Virus record (IMG/VR): IMGVR_UViG_3300021424_000074 | Coordinates: 1 to 45,804 of that record | DNA: 45,804 nt | Reading direction: 5' to 3' (one strand) | Source of the DNA: a virus | Part shown: piece by piece, positions 26,543 through 37,333 of the stretch | Numbering within the stretch: the stretch's first letter is position 1 | Layout of the letters: each line of letters opens with the position of its first letter | The notes under the pieces: model-generated | Database searches by the model: none | What the model was told of the DNA's origin: nothing | The model's input: only the letters and a program-made list of their open reading frames with translations | Position numbers and translations under genes: made by a program

Positions 26543-27451
26543 ATGGCACTAGGTTCATATGGTATAGTAAGACCCGCAGACGTTTCACCACAAGACGTTG
26601 AAATAATTTTGAATTACACTCCATCAAGAGACGTAACTAATGAATTCGTATTAAAAAAATTAGATACTGCAAGTATTTTTACACCTTATTTTCATAATTC
26701 AGATACTGGCGGAAATGCTAATGTTGAGATACTTGGAGGCCTTTACAATTTAAAATTACCCGCAAATGAATTTAACAAAATAGGTGTTTACACTCTATAT
26801 ATCAGACCTGCAGAAATAAGGATGAGAATTGAGGATTGTGGAGTTTTATCTGCATTACCAACAGTAAAGGGTATTGTTTTAAACTTAAATAATGTCCCAC
26901 AAGAATTTAGAAATAAATTTACAAATCAAGGTTTAGTTGGGTATAGAGTAGAATATTTAAATTCAGACGGAACAAAAATACCTAATTTTTATAGAATTAT
27001 AACATCTTCATTTTTTTGTGAACCAGTAATAACAGACCAAGTTAACACATCACAAAAAGTTATTAGATATAAATACTTAGAAAATGTTAGTGATTTACTT
27101 TTTTGTACATTATCACCATCATCGTCACCAACAAATAAACCAAACGCAACTCCATTTATAGGTCAACCAAACCAAAGGATAATAATAACAAATACATTTT
27201 TCAATCCAATAACGTTGGATATACAAATGTCAGAACATGATATAGATACTTTAGCGATAGCTCTTTATGGTAATCAAACTAAGAGTATGGATGACGGTAT
27301 ATATACTTTATATGATAGTGCAAACAACATTTACAAACAATATAACCTATTTGAGGTTAGAGATAATTTTAACGAGTTACTATACGAAGTAAGACAAGAT
27401 AGAGGAACAAATATAGACTTTAGTAAAAACTTTACAAATATTATTAGTTAA
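26543..27451 (+). CDS. Baseplate structural protein, 302 aa, unknown family
   Basis: The 302-residue protein begins MALGSYGIVRPADVSPQDVEI. It has a beta-rich body and a helical C-terminus (IDTLAIALYGNQTK, then LYEVRQDRGTNIDFSKNF). No known family is recognised with certainty. Position after the gp6-like region would correspond to gp8 in T4, but I see no sequence sign of gp8. A TAATG overlap couples it to the 995-residue gene. I infer a baseplate component. Confidence 0.6.
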   Translation: MALGSYGIVRPADVSPQDVEIILNYTPSRDVTNEFVLKKLDTASIFTPYFHNSDTGGNANVEILGGLYNLKLPANEFNKIGVYTLYIRPAEIRMRIEDCGVLSALPTVKGIVLNLNNVPQEFRNKFTNQGLVGYRVEYLNSDGTKIPNFYRIITSSFFCEPVITDQVNTSQKVIRYKYLENVSDLLFCTLSPSSSPTNKPNATPFIGQPNQRIIITNTFFNPITLDIQMSEHDIDTLAIALYGNQTKSMDDGIYTLYDSANNIYKQYNLFEVRDNFNELLYEVRQDRGTNIDFSKNFTNIIS

Positions 27452-30438
27452 TGGCAAAAACTAAATTTATATGTCCACCGCAAGCCGCAGTAGGTACGAG
27501 CACTTTTTCTGATGATTTAGTCGGGTTGCAGCTTGTTGCGGGTGGTGGTTTAACTTTAGGTAATTTTCAATTTACAACAGCAGTAAGTGGAAGAAATAAC
27601 AGAAGCTTTACGACAGGTGTTTTTTCTGAACCATTTAATTTAGAAAATATTAATATACCCACAATAGAACAGGCTAAATTAATAGTTCAAAAAAACTTTA
27701 GTGTATTTCCTAATTTTGACTTATCGCAAATTACTAGTTTTTCACTTTACGGTTCTTTGCAAAAAAGATTGGCCAGCTCAATAACTAAAATAATTAATTA
27801 CTTTCCTGCTGGTATACAAATTAATTCACAAAATTTAATTTTACAAACAGGAAATACGGCATTCAATATTACATATAACGAAATTGAAGATGAAACTACC
27901 TTTGATTCTGATATCACATTTTTTAATAATCCATTTGATATAGATTATTCAGAAAATGCTAATATTAATATTTCAAATAGACCAATAGCTGTATCTAAAT
28001 ATAGAAATATTACTGACAATTTTTCTGATTTTTCACTTTATGTTGGTAATTTAAATAATGAATATAATGTTGTCGATTTTGAACCATCACAAACTTTAAC
28101 AGGTGGCACAGTCACATTAACGGTTAAGGGTAAACCATTCACTTCAACAACAACCACAACAACAATTTTAGTAAAACCAAACAATTTAACAACAGAAAAA
28201 ATATTCAAGGACGATTTTGATGAGGTTGAGGATTTTTTATTAAATAGAAAAATAAATCCAGCATATACCACAGTGTTTAAATACCCAGATTATGATTCAG
28301 ATGGTAATTATGTAATGTTCACTAAAGAAATAACTTGGAAATTGGATGGTTTTTGGAATTTAGATATAAGAACAAGTAAGTTTGATGATTACTTACAAAT
28401 TATTAATGAAGTTGCTGAAAATTTAGATGAATATAAAACTAATTTAATTAGTAGATTTTTAATATCGGGTTCATTAAAAGAATTTGATACTGCAGATCAA
28501 AAAATAGAAAAGGTTCTACAACTATATGGTAGAAGTTTCGACGAAGTTAAAAAATTCATAGACTCATTAACATATATCACCTCTGTAAATTATATAGTTG
28601 GTAACGACATACCGTCACAATTATTAGTAAATTTGGCACAAACATTAGGGTTTAACAAAAACATGTCACCAATCACTAATGATAGTTTACTTGAAAGTAT
28701 TTTTTCAACTACTAATCAAATAATTTATCCTGGACAAACAAAACAACAAACACCAACAGAATTAAATTATCAATATTATAGAAATTTGATTTTGAATGCT
28801 GGTGAACTTTTTAGAACAAAAGGAACAAGAAAATCTATTGAATATATATTGAGAATGGTTGGTGCTCCTGAAGCACTTATTGAGTTTAATGAATACATTT
28901 ATATTGCAGATCAAAAAATATCAGTAGATGATTTTTATGAAAAATATGTAGAATTTTCAGGAGGAACTCAGTTCATATCACAACCATCATACTTAACAAC
29001 TAATCTTTTTAAAATACAAGGGGTACAATATACGGGATTTTCTACCACAGGAACTTTAAGACAAACAAATTTAGATTTGATATATTACCCAATAAATTTA
29101 AAAAACGGTTATCCCGAAACACCAGTTTATACCGATGATTATTTTTTCCAAAAAGGAGCCGGATGGTTTGAAGTTACACCCGATCATAGATCAACTGAGT
29201 TTATTGATACCAATCTTTCTAATTTTAATGTTACACCACCAATAATAAAAACATCTTTGAAACCATTTACCTACGGAGAGGAATACTTAGATAGGTTTAG
29301 AAAATTCCCATTTATGGATTTTGGATATAATTTAACAAAAACAATAGATAATAAAAAATCTTGGGTTTCTACAGAAAACGGAATTAGAAGTAACAATCAA
29401 GAATTGTCACAAACAAGATATTACATTGAAGACGAAAAATTAAGTCTGAACGTCAAAAATATGGAAGTCTATTTGAATATGGGACAAGGTATAACATACG
29501 ATATATGGGAAATGTCCGCAAGGTTCGGTTACCCGATACCAAATTCGGGATTGACTGCACCTTACCCTAGTCTTGGATTAAATGATTGGACAGTCATAAA
29601 CCCAAAACCAAACAAAAAAACTTTTGCAGAGTTCGCTCAAACCTTTTATAATAATTTAATTAATGTAAGAAATAGACAAACAATTTCTGATGGAAAAACA
29701 GGAGGTTATCCGACATTACAATCAATTTTTTGGAAATATTTGCAAACTGAAAACACAGTAAACATACCAACCAATAAATTCACACATCAAAAAATGATCG
29801 ATTTTACTTTAGGTATTGGTGATTATTGGGTTAGATTATTGGAACAATTTGTTCCTGCGACAACCATTTGGAATGCAGGACAAAAAATGGACAACTCAAT
29901 TTTTCACAGACAAAAATTTGTTTGGAGAAGACAAAGAAGTTGTGAGTTAATACCTTTGGCTTGTATACCATGTGAGTATATTGGACAACCATTTAATTAT
30001 GATTGTATAGATCAAACAACGCAGTGTACACTACCGGTTTTCGATCCCGCAACAGTGCTTAATACAAAAGTAAATGATATAATTTCTTCACAAGGTTACC
30101 TACCAAATCAATGTAATAGTAATACCACAATATCTACATGGGGAGTTATTGTTTCTTTGAAAGATATTATAACACAAAATGAAACTGAGTTAATTAATAG
30201 TGATTTTTTTGTTGGATACGGTCAAAACGCAACTGATCCAATAACAGGTTTACCTTTGAGTTATCCTAACATTTTAAATTATATAGATAATGAAATGGAG
30301 TATTTATATCAAAGCGGATTAAATTATTATTTCATTGGAGGGAACTTAATTATAAGTAACTCTTCATGTTATGATAATTTTACAAATAAACAACTAATTT
30401 TAAAAATTAGTTTGGACGTTCAAATTAATTGTGGGTAA
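27451..30438 (+). CDS. Large baseplate/tail protein
   Basis: The 995-residue protein contains near residue 449 a segment [19 protein letters not shown] followed by [15 protein letters not shown]. This pattern (helix, F-R-T-K-G-T-R, helix, hydrophobic turn, E-Y) occurs in tail proteins of the P2 gpI type and related baseplate proteins that link the baseplate to fibres. The rest is beta-rich with some helices around residues 320-370 ([20 protein letters not shown]). The C-terminus has cysteine-rich segments. It is coupled on both sides by TAATG overlaps, with the 302-residue gene before and the SprB-repeat fibre after. Linking the wedge to the fibres is inferred. Confidence 0.65.
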   Translation: MAKTKFICPPQAAVGTSTFSDDLVGLQLVAGGGLTLGNFQFTTAVSGRNNRSFTTGVFSEPFNLENINIPTIEQAKLIVQKNFSVFPNFDLSQITSFSLYGSLQKRLASSITKIINYFPAGIQINSQNLILQTGNTAFNITYNEIEDETTFDSDITFFNNPFDIDYSENANINISNRPIAVSKYRNITDNFSDFSLYVGNLNNEYNVVDFEPSQTLTGGTVTLTVKGKPFTSTTTTTTILVKPNNLTTEKIFKDDFDEVEDFLLNRKINPAYTTVFKYPDYDSDGNYVMFTKEITWKLDGFWNLDIRTSKFDDYLQIINEVAENLDEYKTNLISRFLISGSLKEFDTADQKIEKVLQLYGRSFDEVKKFIDSLTYITSVNYIVGNDIPSQLLVNLAQTLGFNKNMSPITNDSLLESIFSTTNQIIYPGQTKQQTPTELNYQYYRNLILNAGELFRTKGTRKSIEYILRMVGAPEALIEFNEYIYIADQKISVDDFYEKYVEFSGGTQFISQPSYLTTNLFKIQGVQYTGFSTTGTLRQTNLDLIYYPINLKNGYPETPVYTDDYFFQKGAGWFEVTPDHRSTEFIDTNLSNFNVTPPIIKTSLKPFTYGEEYLDRFRKFPFMDFGYNLTKTIDNKKSWVSTENGIRSNNQELSQTRYYIEDEKLSLNVKNMEVYLNMGQGITYDIWEMSARFGYPIPNSGLTAPYPSLGLNDWTVINPKPNKKTFAEFAQTFYNNLINVRNRQTISDGKTGGYPTLQSIFWKYLQTENTVNIPTNKFTHQKMIDFTLGIGDYWVRLLEQFVPATTIWNAGQKMDNSIFHRQKFVWRRQRSCELIPLACIPCEYIGQPFNYDCIDQTTQCTLPVFDPATVLNTKVNDIISSQGYLPNQCNSNTTISTWGVIVSLKDIITQNETELINSDFFVGYGQNATDPITGLPLSYPNILNYIDNEMEYLYQSGLNYYFIGGNLIISNSSCYDNFTNKQLILKISLDVQINCG

Positions 30439-33191
30439 TGGCTTGTATTTCAGGGTATACTGATGAGATTTATTTTAGTTATTTTGATTGTTGCGGAAAC
30501 ATACAATCAGGTATTGGACCTTTATATCAATCTGTTTGTGCGGATCAGGCTCTTTCAGGTTCTTCGGTTGGTGTTTATTTAGACCCTTCACTTGTTTGTA
30601 CTGAGGATTGTGACACAGGACCATTAAGTTATAACTTTACAACAAGTGGTAATTGTGGTAATGTTTCTGCCGGAACAATAACTTTAAATGTTTATGGTGG
30701 ATTTGGTCCATATACTGTTGATAATATTGTACCAGGTTCTTTATCCTCACAAACGTTTAATTCACAAGCAACATACACCGGACTAACAGGAGGTACGTAT
30801 GTTTTTAGAATTAATGATAGTCAAGGAATACAAAATAATGAAATTTACTTCAATGCGATAATTTCAGAATGTTTTGAAGCAACAATAAGTGATGTCAATG
30901 GAACTAATTGTGGTTTAAGTGACGGGCAATTTACCGTAAACTCTACATCAAATAGTTCGCCATTTAAATTAATATTAAATAAAAATGGGTTATTTTCACA
31001 ATATATTGAAACGGGATCATTACCATATCAGTTTACTGGTTTAGATTATGGTATATATGATGTAACTGTTTATGACTTTGGGTTTACTACCGCAAAAACA
31101 GAAAATGTTGTTCTAAGTGCAAGCACAGAAATAGATTATGGTTTTTGGGTTGTAAATGCCGCGAACTGTGTGACAAATGGAGGTAAAGCCGCAGTCACAG
31201 GAACAACAGGTGTTGGTCCCTATAGTTATTTATGGTCTGATGGACAAACTACTCAATTGGCAACAGGATTGACTCAAGGAGTATACAGTGTACAAGTAAC
31301 TGATTTTTATGGATGTGTTACAGAAAAAGACGTTTTGATAGGTCAGGCACAACCTTTAGGTATTGGGTTATTAACAAGCGTTAATCCATCTTGTAATGGT
31401 TATGATGGGTCAATCACAATTAATTTAACAGGAGGAACCGCACCATTTTTCTATTCTGCAAATACAGGAACCGTTGGTTATACTTTATCAAATTCTTTTA
31501 CTTTAAATAACTTATCTAGTGGGTCTTACAATTTATTTATCAGAGACGCTAATTTCTGTCCATTAAATGCTTCTGTTTTTTTAACCGCACAAAACGGTAT
31601 ATATAATGTCGCAAATACTGTAACAAATTCAATTTGTAATCAAAATTCAGGTTCAATATACACAACATTTAATGGACCATACGCGAATAGTTTTCTTTTA
31701 GGATTAACAGGACAAACAACTAATGAGGTTAGAAATATAAGCACCGCAAATCAAAATTATACATTTCAAAATTTACCAAACGATACTTATACATTGGTAA
31801 TATCAGCACAAAATGGTACGTGTACTTATACTGATACAGTAACTGTAAATTCGCAAGAAAAATTTAATGTTAATATTTCAACAACAGGAGCCACTTGTGG
31901 TTCAGCTAGTGGTAATGTATTAGTAAATGTAGGTACGGGTTATACTAATTGGCAAACGGTAGGGTTATTAGATTATGTTTTAAGTAATGGTCAACAAGTT
32001 TATGATATTAGTTTAACATCGTTTACTTATAATAACTTGTCTGTTGGTCCATATACATTAACTGTGACAGATGAGGAAAACTGCTCAGTTACAAAAACGT
32101 TTAACATAACTCAAGGCGGGTATTTAAACAGTTCTTTATTATCAAATGATTGTCAATTTGGAAATGATGGTAATGCGACTGTTTTAATATTCGATGGAGA
32201 ACCAACATTCACATATGATTGGTCACCAAATATACCTGTAGGACAATCAGGATCCACTATTAGTGGGATGTCAGGAGGAACATATTATGTGACAGTTACG
32301 GATAGTAGTGGGTGCACAAATTACCACACTTTTTACATTGATTGTACAAGCACTTTGGTTACTGGTTCAACAACATATAATCTTTGTAGTTCTAACTTTG
32401 TGACAACATCTGGAACAAAAAGAGGTATTAGTGAAATGATTAGTGAAGGTTATTTAGATTTAACATCAGGGTATACCAACTGTATTTTAAATTCGGCGGA
32501 TCTAACATGTTCTATAACAATCAACAATAGTGCGTTTACTCAAACATTTATCGTTACAAACGACGCAACATGGCAACAAACTATAGAGTCTATTTTATCA
32601 ACAATTCCACAAGTCGGTTACTACTCAGTAGATTTATTAAATAACAAAATAACAATAAAGACTAATTGTGTAAATGGTTTGGTTGATCCCATAGGTAACG
32701 GTAATTTTATTTTAGAATTAGATATAGTTTTTGACATTTCTTGCCAAGACATTATACCTACACCAACACCTACACCAACACCAAGTCCTACACCAACACC
32801 AAGCCCAACACCAACACCAAGTCCTACACCAACACCAAGTCCTACACCAACACCAAGTCCTACACCGACTCCTACTCCTACACCTACATTTGCATCTATT
32901 CAATGGTTTGGATCTTACAATAGATACCCAAGTGCACTGTCGTTTGGTGCTTGCACAGAATCAAACTGTAGTGTAATTTACTATACAACAGGAAGTTCCA
33001 TTAATAACGGTGATGTTATCTATACCAATCCGGCATTAACAATAAACGCAGGCTCGACAGCACAAAATTATCCACCATCACAAGGAGGCTATGGGTTTAT
33101 GTATTTAGATACCACATGCCCACCAACAGGTACTAGAAATGTGTTTAGACTTAATAATTTAGGAGTAGTGTCAAGTAAATTTATTTGTTAA
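30438..33191 (+). CDS. Tail fibre/adhesin with SprB-like repeats and Pro-Thr linker
   Basis: I chose ATG 30438 (917 residues), whose ATG overlaps the stop of the previous gene; a TTG at 30429 would add three residues. Residues about 70-636 comprise seven repeats of the SprB type (C-x(4-6)-G, GG-x-x-PY, Y-x-W-SDG, G-x-Y-x-V-x-V-T-D-x-x-G-C), known from flavobacterial gliding adhesins. A unique domain follows at about 640-770, then a 44-codon Pro-Thr/Ser linker (774-817) and a C-terminal domain of about 100 residues with several cysteines that may bind the receptor. No signal peptide is present. The protein is probably a long adhesive fibre; the repeats form immunoglobulin-like modules. Confidence 0.75.
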   Translation: MACISGYTDEIYFSYFDCCGNIQSGIGPLYQSVCADQALSGSSVGVYLDPSLVCTEDCDTGPLSYNFTTSGNCGNVSAGTITLNVYGGFGPYTVDNIVPGSLSSQTFNSQATYTGLTGGTYVFRINDSQGIQNNEIYFNAIISECFEATISDVNGTNCGLSDGQFTVNSTSNSSPFKLILNKNGLFSQYIETGSLPYQFTGLDYGIYDVTVYDFGFTTAKTENVVLSASTEIDYGFWVVNAANCVTNGGKAAVTGTTGVGPYSYLWSDGQTTQLATGLTQGVYSVQVTDFYGCVTEKDVLIGQAQPLGIGLLTSVNPSCNGYDGSITINLTGGTAPFFYSANTGTVGYTLSNSFTLNNLSSGSYNLFIRDANFCPLNASVFLTAQNGIYNVANTVTNSICNQNSGSIYTTFNGPYANSFLLGLTGQTTNEVRNISTANQNYTFQNLPNDTYTLVISAQNGTCTYTDTVTVNSQEKFNVNISTTGATCGSASGNVLVNVGTGYTNWQTVGLLDYVLSNGQQVYDISLTSFTYNNLSVGPYTLTVTDEENCSVTKTFNITQGGYLNSSLLSNDCQFGNDGNATVLIFDGEPTFTYDWSPNIPVGQSGSTISGMSGGTYYVTVTDSSGCTNYHTFYIDCTSTLVTGSTTYNLCSSNFVTTSGTKRGISEMISEGYLDLTSGYTNCILNSADLTCSITINNSAFTQTFIVTNDATWQQTIESILSTIPQVGYYSVDLLNNKITIKTNCVNGLVDPIGNGNFILELDIVFDISCQDIIPTPTPTPTPSPTPTPSPTPTPSPTPTPSPTPTPSPTPTPTPTPTFASIQWFGSYNRYPSALSFGACTESNCSVIYYTTGSSINNGDVIYTNPALTINAGSTAQNYPPSQGGYGFMYLDTTCPPTGTRNVFRLNNLGVVSSKFIC
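30648..32345 (+). repeat. Seven SprB-like repeats (coding)
   Basis: Seven units of about 75-85 residues begin with a cysteine and small residues ([56 protein letters not shown]) and end in TDxxGC-like turns. The third and seventh are the closest to the flavobacterial pattern ([17 protein letters not shown]). Units differ strongly, so they are not a recent expansion. Confidence 0.75.
32757..32888 (+). repeat. Pro-Thr-Ser linker repeat (coding)
   Basis: Forty-four codons encode alternating Pro-Thr with a Ser in every third position (PTPTPS units). The DNA is a short tandem repeat of ccaacaccaagtcctaca. The same kind of linker occurs in the gene at 37334. It is likely an extended, possibly glycosylated stalk. 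Confidence 0.9.
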
Positions 33192-33192
33192 C

Positions 33193-33480
33193 ATGCCATA
33201 CTCAATAGATATAACATCACTAACAGGAGGTATTGCACCGATAAATATTTATGCTTGTGACGAATACGGAAATAATTGCACATTATTAGGCACATCACCT
33301 GGAATTTACGTATTACCAACATTGTTACAGACCGCTACTACCATTATGGTTAAATCGGTTGATAGCACGGGTTGTATTTACTTCAAAATTATTTCTTGTG
33401 CTCCTGAAGATGAATATTTTATCCTTACAGAATTGGGTGATTTTTTAACAACAGAAGGTGGGGACGCGTTAGTTTTGTAG
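33193..33480 (+). CDS. Small Cys-containing module, stand-alone
   Basis: The 95-residue protein begins MPYSIDITSLTGGIAPINIYACDEYGNNC and then has a VDSTGCIYFKIISC segment. The same pattern (I-x-x-L-T-G-x-x-P-x-x-I-y-x-C, later V-D-x-x-G-C-x-x-x-x-x-x-C) forms the N-terminal 75 residues of the next protein and the whole of the 71-residue protein at 38968. It is thus one of three paralogous modules in the fibre region. The function is unknown; a fibre-tip, fibre-chaperone or trimerisation role is possible. It starts one base after the SprB-type fibre stop, so it is co-translated. Confidence 0.65.
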   Translation: MPYSIDITSLTGGIAPINIYACDEYGNNCTLLGTSPGIYVLPTLLQTATTIMVKSVDSTGCIYFKIISCAPEDEYFILTELGDFLTTEGGDALVL

Positions 33481-33485
33481 TAATA

Positions 33486-33497
33486 AATATTTATTAT
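33486..33497 (+). promoter_or_regulatory. Late-promoter-like motif
   Basis: AATATTTATTAT lies in the 18-bp gap before the BspA-like gene and ends two bases before the ATG. At this distance a transcript from it would be leaderless or nearly so. Confidence 0.25.
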
Positions 33498-33498
33498 T

Positions 33499-35208
33499 AT
33501 GATAATTAATATAACAGGAGATACTGGTGGTGTTGAACCATATGACGTTTTTTTATGTGAACAAACCAACTATAGTTGTTTTTATATATCGGGACTAACA
33601 TCAATCCCAGGAACAGTTGAAATAAATAGCCAATATTATTTTCCAAATGAATATTTGTTATATTTGAAAATTGTTGACACAATTGGTTGTGTCAAATTAT
33701 TCCCTTTAGATTGTGGTCAATCAAAATTTGAATCAACTTGGGATACAAAAAATCTTGGTGTTTCAGCGGCAAACCAAATACAACTTCCTTTGGAGTCTTC
33801 TGGAGCATATAACTTCTTTATTGAATGGGGTGATGGAAATTATGATACAATTACAGTTTGGAATGATCCTGCAACATTACATACATACACAACACCTGGA
33901 CTATACACAATAAAGATTTATGGACAAATAGAAGGTTTTAGATTTAATTATGTTGGTGATAGAGAAAAAATATTAAGTATTCAATCTTGGGGTTCTGATT
34001 TTAGATTGGGTAATAATGGTGGATATTTTTACGGTTGCACAAATTTAGATTTAAGTTCAGTTTCAGATATTTTAGATTTGACAGGAACTTTATCTTTGTC
34101 TTCTGCTTTTAGTGATTGTGCGTCTCTTACAACGGTCAACAATATGAATTTGTGGGATACATCTTCTGTTACAAATATGAGTTTAATGTTTTTGTATGCA
34201 ACATCATTTAATCAACCAATTGGAACTTGGGATACATCTTCCGTTACAGATATGCTTGGTATGTTTTTTAATGCAACATCATTCAATCAACCAATTGGAA
34301 CTTGGAATACATCTTCTGTTACAAATATGCGTCAAATGTTTGAAGATGCAACATCATTCAATCAACCAATTGGAACTTGGAATACATCTTCTGTTACAGA
34401 TATGAGTTTAATGTTTTTTAATGCAACATCATTTAATCAACCAATTGGAACTTGGAATACATCTTCCGTTACAGATATGCTTGGTATGTTTGCTAATGCA
34501 ACATCATTTAATCAACCAATTGGAACTTGGAATACATCTTCCGTTACAGATATGCTTGGTATGTTTTTTAATGCAACATCATACAATCAACCAATTGGAA
34601 CTTGGGATACATCTTCTGTTTCAAATATGGGTACTATGTTTAATGGTGCAACATCATTTAACCAACCAATTGGAACTTGGAATACATCTTCTGTTATAAA
34701 TATGGGTGCTATGTTTTTAAATGCAACATCATTTAATCAACCAATTGGAACTTGGAATACATCTTCTGTTACAAATATGATTGAAATGTTTCTAGACGCA
34801 ACATCATTTAATCAACCAATTGGAACTTGGAATACATCTTCTGTTACATTTATGGATAATATGTTTAATGGTGCAACATCATTTAACCAACCAATTGGAA
34901 CTTGGAATACATCTTCTGTTACAGATATGAATAATATGTTTCAAAATGCAACATCATTTGACCAAGATTTGGGTTCTTGGGATGTTACATCATTAACATC
35001 CGCAGCAAATATGTTTTTAGGTGTTACACTATCAACACCAAACTATAATTCACTACTTATTGGTTGGGCATCATATGGTGGTGCTTTACAATCTAACGTT
35101 CCTTTTCACGGAGGCGGTTCTATTTATACAATAGCAATAGCTGGTGCTTCGAGAAATTATTTAACAGGAACAAAATTATGGACAATCACCGACGGAGGTG
35201 GAATTTAA
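33499..35208 (+). CDS. BspA/DUF285-like repeat adhesin
   Basis: The 569-residue protein has three parts. Residues 1-75 are the small Cys module. Residues about 78-205 begin [20 protein letters not shown] and include [13 protein letters not shown], a PKD-like fold, ending in YFYGCTNL; this is the usual lead-in to BspA-like repeats. Residues 234-483 are ten units of 25 residues ([19 protein letters not shown] plus variable residues around MF), with degenerate units on both sides. Such DUF285 repeats occur in surface proteins of Bacteroidota and mollicutes and bind host or partner molecules. There is no signal peptide or anchor, as expected for a virion protein. It is a good candidate for the receptor-binding fibre. 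Confidence 0.8.
   Translation: MIINITGDTGGVEPYDVFLCEQTNYSCFYISGLTSIPGTVEINSQYYFPNEYLLYLKIVDTIGCVKLFPLDCGQSKFESTWDTKNLGVSAANQIQLPLESSGAYNFFIEWGDGNYDTITVWNDPATLHTYTTPGLYTIKIYGQIEGFRFNYVGDREKILSIQSWGSDFRLGNNGGYFYGCTNLDLSSVSDILDLTGTLSLSSAFSDCASLTTVNNMNLWDTSSVTNMSLMFLYATSFNQPIGTWDTSSVTDMLGMFFNATSFNQPIGTWNTSSVTNMRQMFEDATSFNQPIGTWNTSSVTDMSLMFFNATSFNQPIGTWNTSSVTDMLGMFANATSFNQPIGTWNTSSVTDMLGMFFNATSYNQPIGTWDTSSVSNMGTMFNGATSFNQPIGTWNTSSVINMGAMFLNATSFNQPIGTWNTSSVTNMIEMFLDATSFNQPIGTWNTSSVTFMDNMFNGATSFNQPIGTWNTSSVTDMNNMFQNATSFDQDLGSWDVTSLTSAANMFLGVTLSTPNYNSLLIGWASYGGALQSNVPFHGGGSIYTIAIAGASRNYLTGTKLWTITDGGGI
34198..34947 (+). repeat. Ten tandem 75-bp repeats (DUF285/BspA-like)
   Basis: Exactly ten 75-base units start with gcaacatcatt. 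The first 57 bases of each are nearly identical, including synonymous positions; the differences cluster in codons 18, 20-21 and 24-25, the last four around the fixed Met-Phe (for example LG/FN, RQ/ED, SL/FN, IE/LD, NN/QN). An eleventh, diverged unit follows ([11 protein letters not shown]). The DNA identity points to recent expansion or gene conversion. Confidence 0.9.
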
Positions 35209-35211
35209 TCA

Positions 35212-35226
35212 TTTATTTATTAATAT
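35212..35226 (+). promoter_or_regulatory. Late-promoter-like motif
   Basis: TTTATTTATTAATAT lies in the 48-bp gap before the first glycosyltransferase gene and matches the recurring motif except at its 3' end. About 30 bases of AT-rich leader follow. Confidence 0.35.
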
Positions 35227-35256
35227 CATTTTTTATTTTTAAATTAAAAATATTAA

Positions 35257-36498
35257 ATGAATACAATATTTATTCAAATCGCGTCATATAGAGATCCGGA
35301 ACTTTTACCAACAATAAGATCTTGCTTAGAAAACGCCAAATACCCACAAAATTTGACATTCGGTATTGCAAGACAATTTCACCCAAATGATAAATTTGAT
35401 AATCTTACTGAATATGAAATCGATGATAGATTCACCATATTAAATATACCGCACCGAGAATCAAAAGGTGTTTGTTGGGCACGTAATCAAGTACAACAAT
35501 TATATAAAGGAGAAGAGTATACCCTACAAATTGATTCTCATATGAGGTTTGAAAAATATTGGGATGAAACTTTAATTGATATGATAAAACAATTACAAGA
35601 ATTAGGAATACCAAAACCTTTATTAACGGGGTATGTTTCATCATATAATCCAAATAATGATCCACATGGAAGAGTAAGAGTGCCTTGGAGAATGGCGTTT
35701 GATAAATTTATACCTGAAGGTGCTGTCTTTTTTTTACCTGAAGCAATCCCTGATTGGCAAAATATAGACCTACCAATACCATCAAGATTTTATTCTGCAC
35801 ATTTTTGTTTCACATTAGGACAATTTTCAAAAGAAGTACAACACAATCCTGATTTTTATTTCCATGGAGAAGAAATATCAATTACAGTTAGAGCGTTTAC
35901 GCAAGGATATGATTTATTTCATCCACATAGAGTTGTTTTATGGCATGAATACACAAGAAATGGTAGAGTTAAACAGTGGGATGATGATAAAGAATGGTGG
36001 AAGTTAAATGAAAACGCACATTTATTGAATAGAAAACTATTTGGTATGGATGGTGAAACACAAGAAGGACATTATGGAAAATATGGTTTAGGTAACGTAA
36101 GAACTTTAAGAGATTATGAAAAATATGCTGGACTATTATTTGAAAAAAGAGCAGTACAAGAGTACACATTAAATAAAAATTACCCACCAAACCCTGAGTA
36201 CGATACAGAAAAAGAATGGTTAGAAAGTTTTACAAGAAATTTTGATTATTGTATTAATTTAGATGTCGATGAACTTAAAGAACCTGACTATGATTTTTGG
36301 GCGGTAACTTTTCACAATCAAACAGGAAGTGAAATACATAGAAAAGATTGTACGGAAGATGAAATAAAAAATTATCTAAATAACGGTTTTGTAAATATAT
36401 GTAGAAATTTTTTAGTGACAGAAACACCAAAATCATGGTCTGTTTGGGTACATTCTAAAACAAAAGAATGGATAAAACAATATACGGGTAATGTATGA
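35257..36498 (+). CDS. GlcNAc-transferase-like glycosyltransferase
   Basis: The 413-residue protein fits the GlcNAc family (PF11397), which includes the Skp1 hydroxyproline GlcNAc-transferase of eukaryotes and many bacterial and viral relatives. Visible marks are FIQIASYRDPEL at residues 5-16, GVCWARNQVQ at 71-80, and QIDSHMRFEKYWD with the DxH metal/sugar-nucleotide motif at 93-95, then FYFHGEEISITVRAF and VVLWHEYTR, all in family order. The C-terminal 120 residues are not recognised. The protein is cytosolic, with no membrane segment. It sits between the BspA-like fibre and the Pro-Thr-linker fibre and overlaps the next glycosyltransferase gene by four bases (ATGA), so they act together. 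Substrate: a fibre protein or host glycan, inferred. Confidence 0.78.
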   Translation: MNTIFIQIASYRDPELLPTIRSCLENAKYPQNLTFGIARQFHPNDKFDNLTEYEIDDRFTILNIPHRESKGVCWARNQVQQLYKGEEYTLQIDSHMRFEKYWDETLIDMIKQLQELGIPKPLLTGYVSSYNPNNDPHGRVRVPWRMAFDKFIPEGAVFFLPEAIPDWQNIDLPIPSRFYSAHFCFTLGQFSKEVQHNPDFYFHGEEISITVRAFTQGYDLFHPHRVVLWHEYTRNGRVKQWDDDKEWWKLNENAHLLNRKLFGMDGETQEGHYGKYGLGNVRTLRDYEKYAGLLFEKRAVQEYTLNKNYPPNPEYDTEKEWLESFTRNFDYCINLDVDELKEPDYDFWAVTFHNQTGSEIHRKDCTEDEIKNYLNNGFVNICRNFLVTETPKSWSVWVHSKTKEWIKQYTGNV

Positions 36499-37277
36499 TA
36501 AAAAGGTCAGTGATTGTAACCGCTTTATTTGATATCGGAAGAGATAAATGGAATAATTATAATCAATCATATAATACTTATTTATTTTGGATGGATAATA
36601 TTTTGAATGTCGATTCTGATTTTATTATTTATACTGAACAAAAGTTTTTAGATAGGATAATAGAAAGTAGAAAAAAAATAGATAAAGATTTATCTAGAAC
36701 TAAAATAATTATACAAAATTTTGAAGATCTTAATTCTTATAAAAAATTCCATCGAAAAATAGTAAACTTAATGTCATCAGAAGAGTTTAAAAAAAAAATA
36801 CACTTCCAAGTTCCAGAAATGTTGTATGCAGAATATAATACTATAATATTTAACAAGTTTTATTTTATTAAAAATGCAATAGAAGAAAGTGATTATGATT
36901 TTTATGTTTGGTGTGATGCTGGATTATTGAGAGACAATAGTAAACAAGGTAAAATTTTTCCAAAAATTGAAAAATTAGAAGAAGATTATTTAAATAAAAT
37001 AACGTTTTTCAGTCACGATACAAATTTTAAAATAACAAACAGAGAATTACATTTACTATCACAATATAGGTATATACACGGAGGTTGTTTTTTCGTTCCA
37101 AAAAAATCGAACATTAATTTTTTAATAAATTATTTTGAAACCTTATTACAAAAATATTTTGATTTTGGATACGTTGGTAGCGAAGAAAAGTATTTTGATT
37201 TTTGTTATGAAGACAATAAAGATGAATTTAACATAGTTAAATCAGATTGGAGGCAATATTTTGAACTATTCGGATAA
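36495..37277 (+). CDS. HtrL/YibB (WlaTC)-like glycosyltransferase
   Basis: The 260-residue protein resembles the HtrL/YibB family, which contains the WlaTC-type glycosyltransferases. Matching features are VTALFDIGRDKWNNY at the N-terminus, WMDNIL, DFIIYTEQKF, IIIQNFEDL, FNKFYFIKNA, YDFYVWCDAGLLRD (the acidic residue for metal or sugar nucleotide), and YIHGGCFFVPK near the C-terminus. The length is near the family norm. It overlaps the preceding glycosyltransferase gene by four bases and is followed after 56 bp by the fibre with Pro-Thr linkers. I infer that the two enzymes add successive sugars to the same acceptor; the sugar and acceptor are unknown. Confidence 0.75.
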   Translation: MIKRSVIVTALFDIGRDKWNNYNQSYNTYLFWMDNILNVDSDFIIYTEQKFLDRIIESRKKIDKDLSRTKIIIQNFEDLNSYKKFHRKIVNLMSSEEFKKKIHFQVPEMLYAEYNTIIFNKFYFIKNAIEESDYDFYVWCDAGLLRDNSKQGKIFPKIEKLEEDYLNKITFFSHDTNFKITNRELHLLSQYRYIHGGCFFVPKKSNINFLINYFETLLQKYFDFGYVGSEEKYFDFCYEDNKDEFNIVKSDWRQYFELFG

Positions 37278-37304
37278 AATACACTTCAATAAAATGAACT
37301 TGTG

Positions 37305-37319
37305 ATTATTTATATAATA
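37305..37319 (+). promoter_or_regulatory. Late-promoter-like motif
   Basis: ATTATTTATATAATA lies 14 bases before the ATG of the Pro-Thr-linker fibre gene, in the 56-bp gap after the glycosyltransferases. Confidence 0.4.
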
Positions 37320-37333
37320 AAGTCTAATTTTTA

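Noticed and set aside
32718-32976. Frames rich in Cys-Arg-Trp or His-Gln across the Pro-Thr linker
   Set aside because: They are alternative readings of the ccaacacc tandem repeat; the Pro-Thr frame is continuous with the fibre domains on both sides.
33713-34699. Overlapping + strand frames with repeated [13 protein letters not shown]-type sequence
   Set aside because: They are frame-shifted readings of the 75-bp repeat array of the BspA-like adhesin and stay open only because the unit length is a multiple of three.
34198-34947. A diversity-generating retroelement target or CRISPR-like array
   Set aside because: The units are in-frame coding repeats of 75 bases with no spacer structure, the variable sites do not show adenine-specific change, and no reverse transcriptase or Cas gene is seen.
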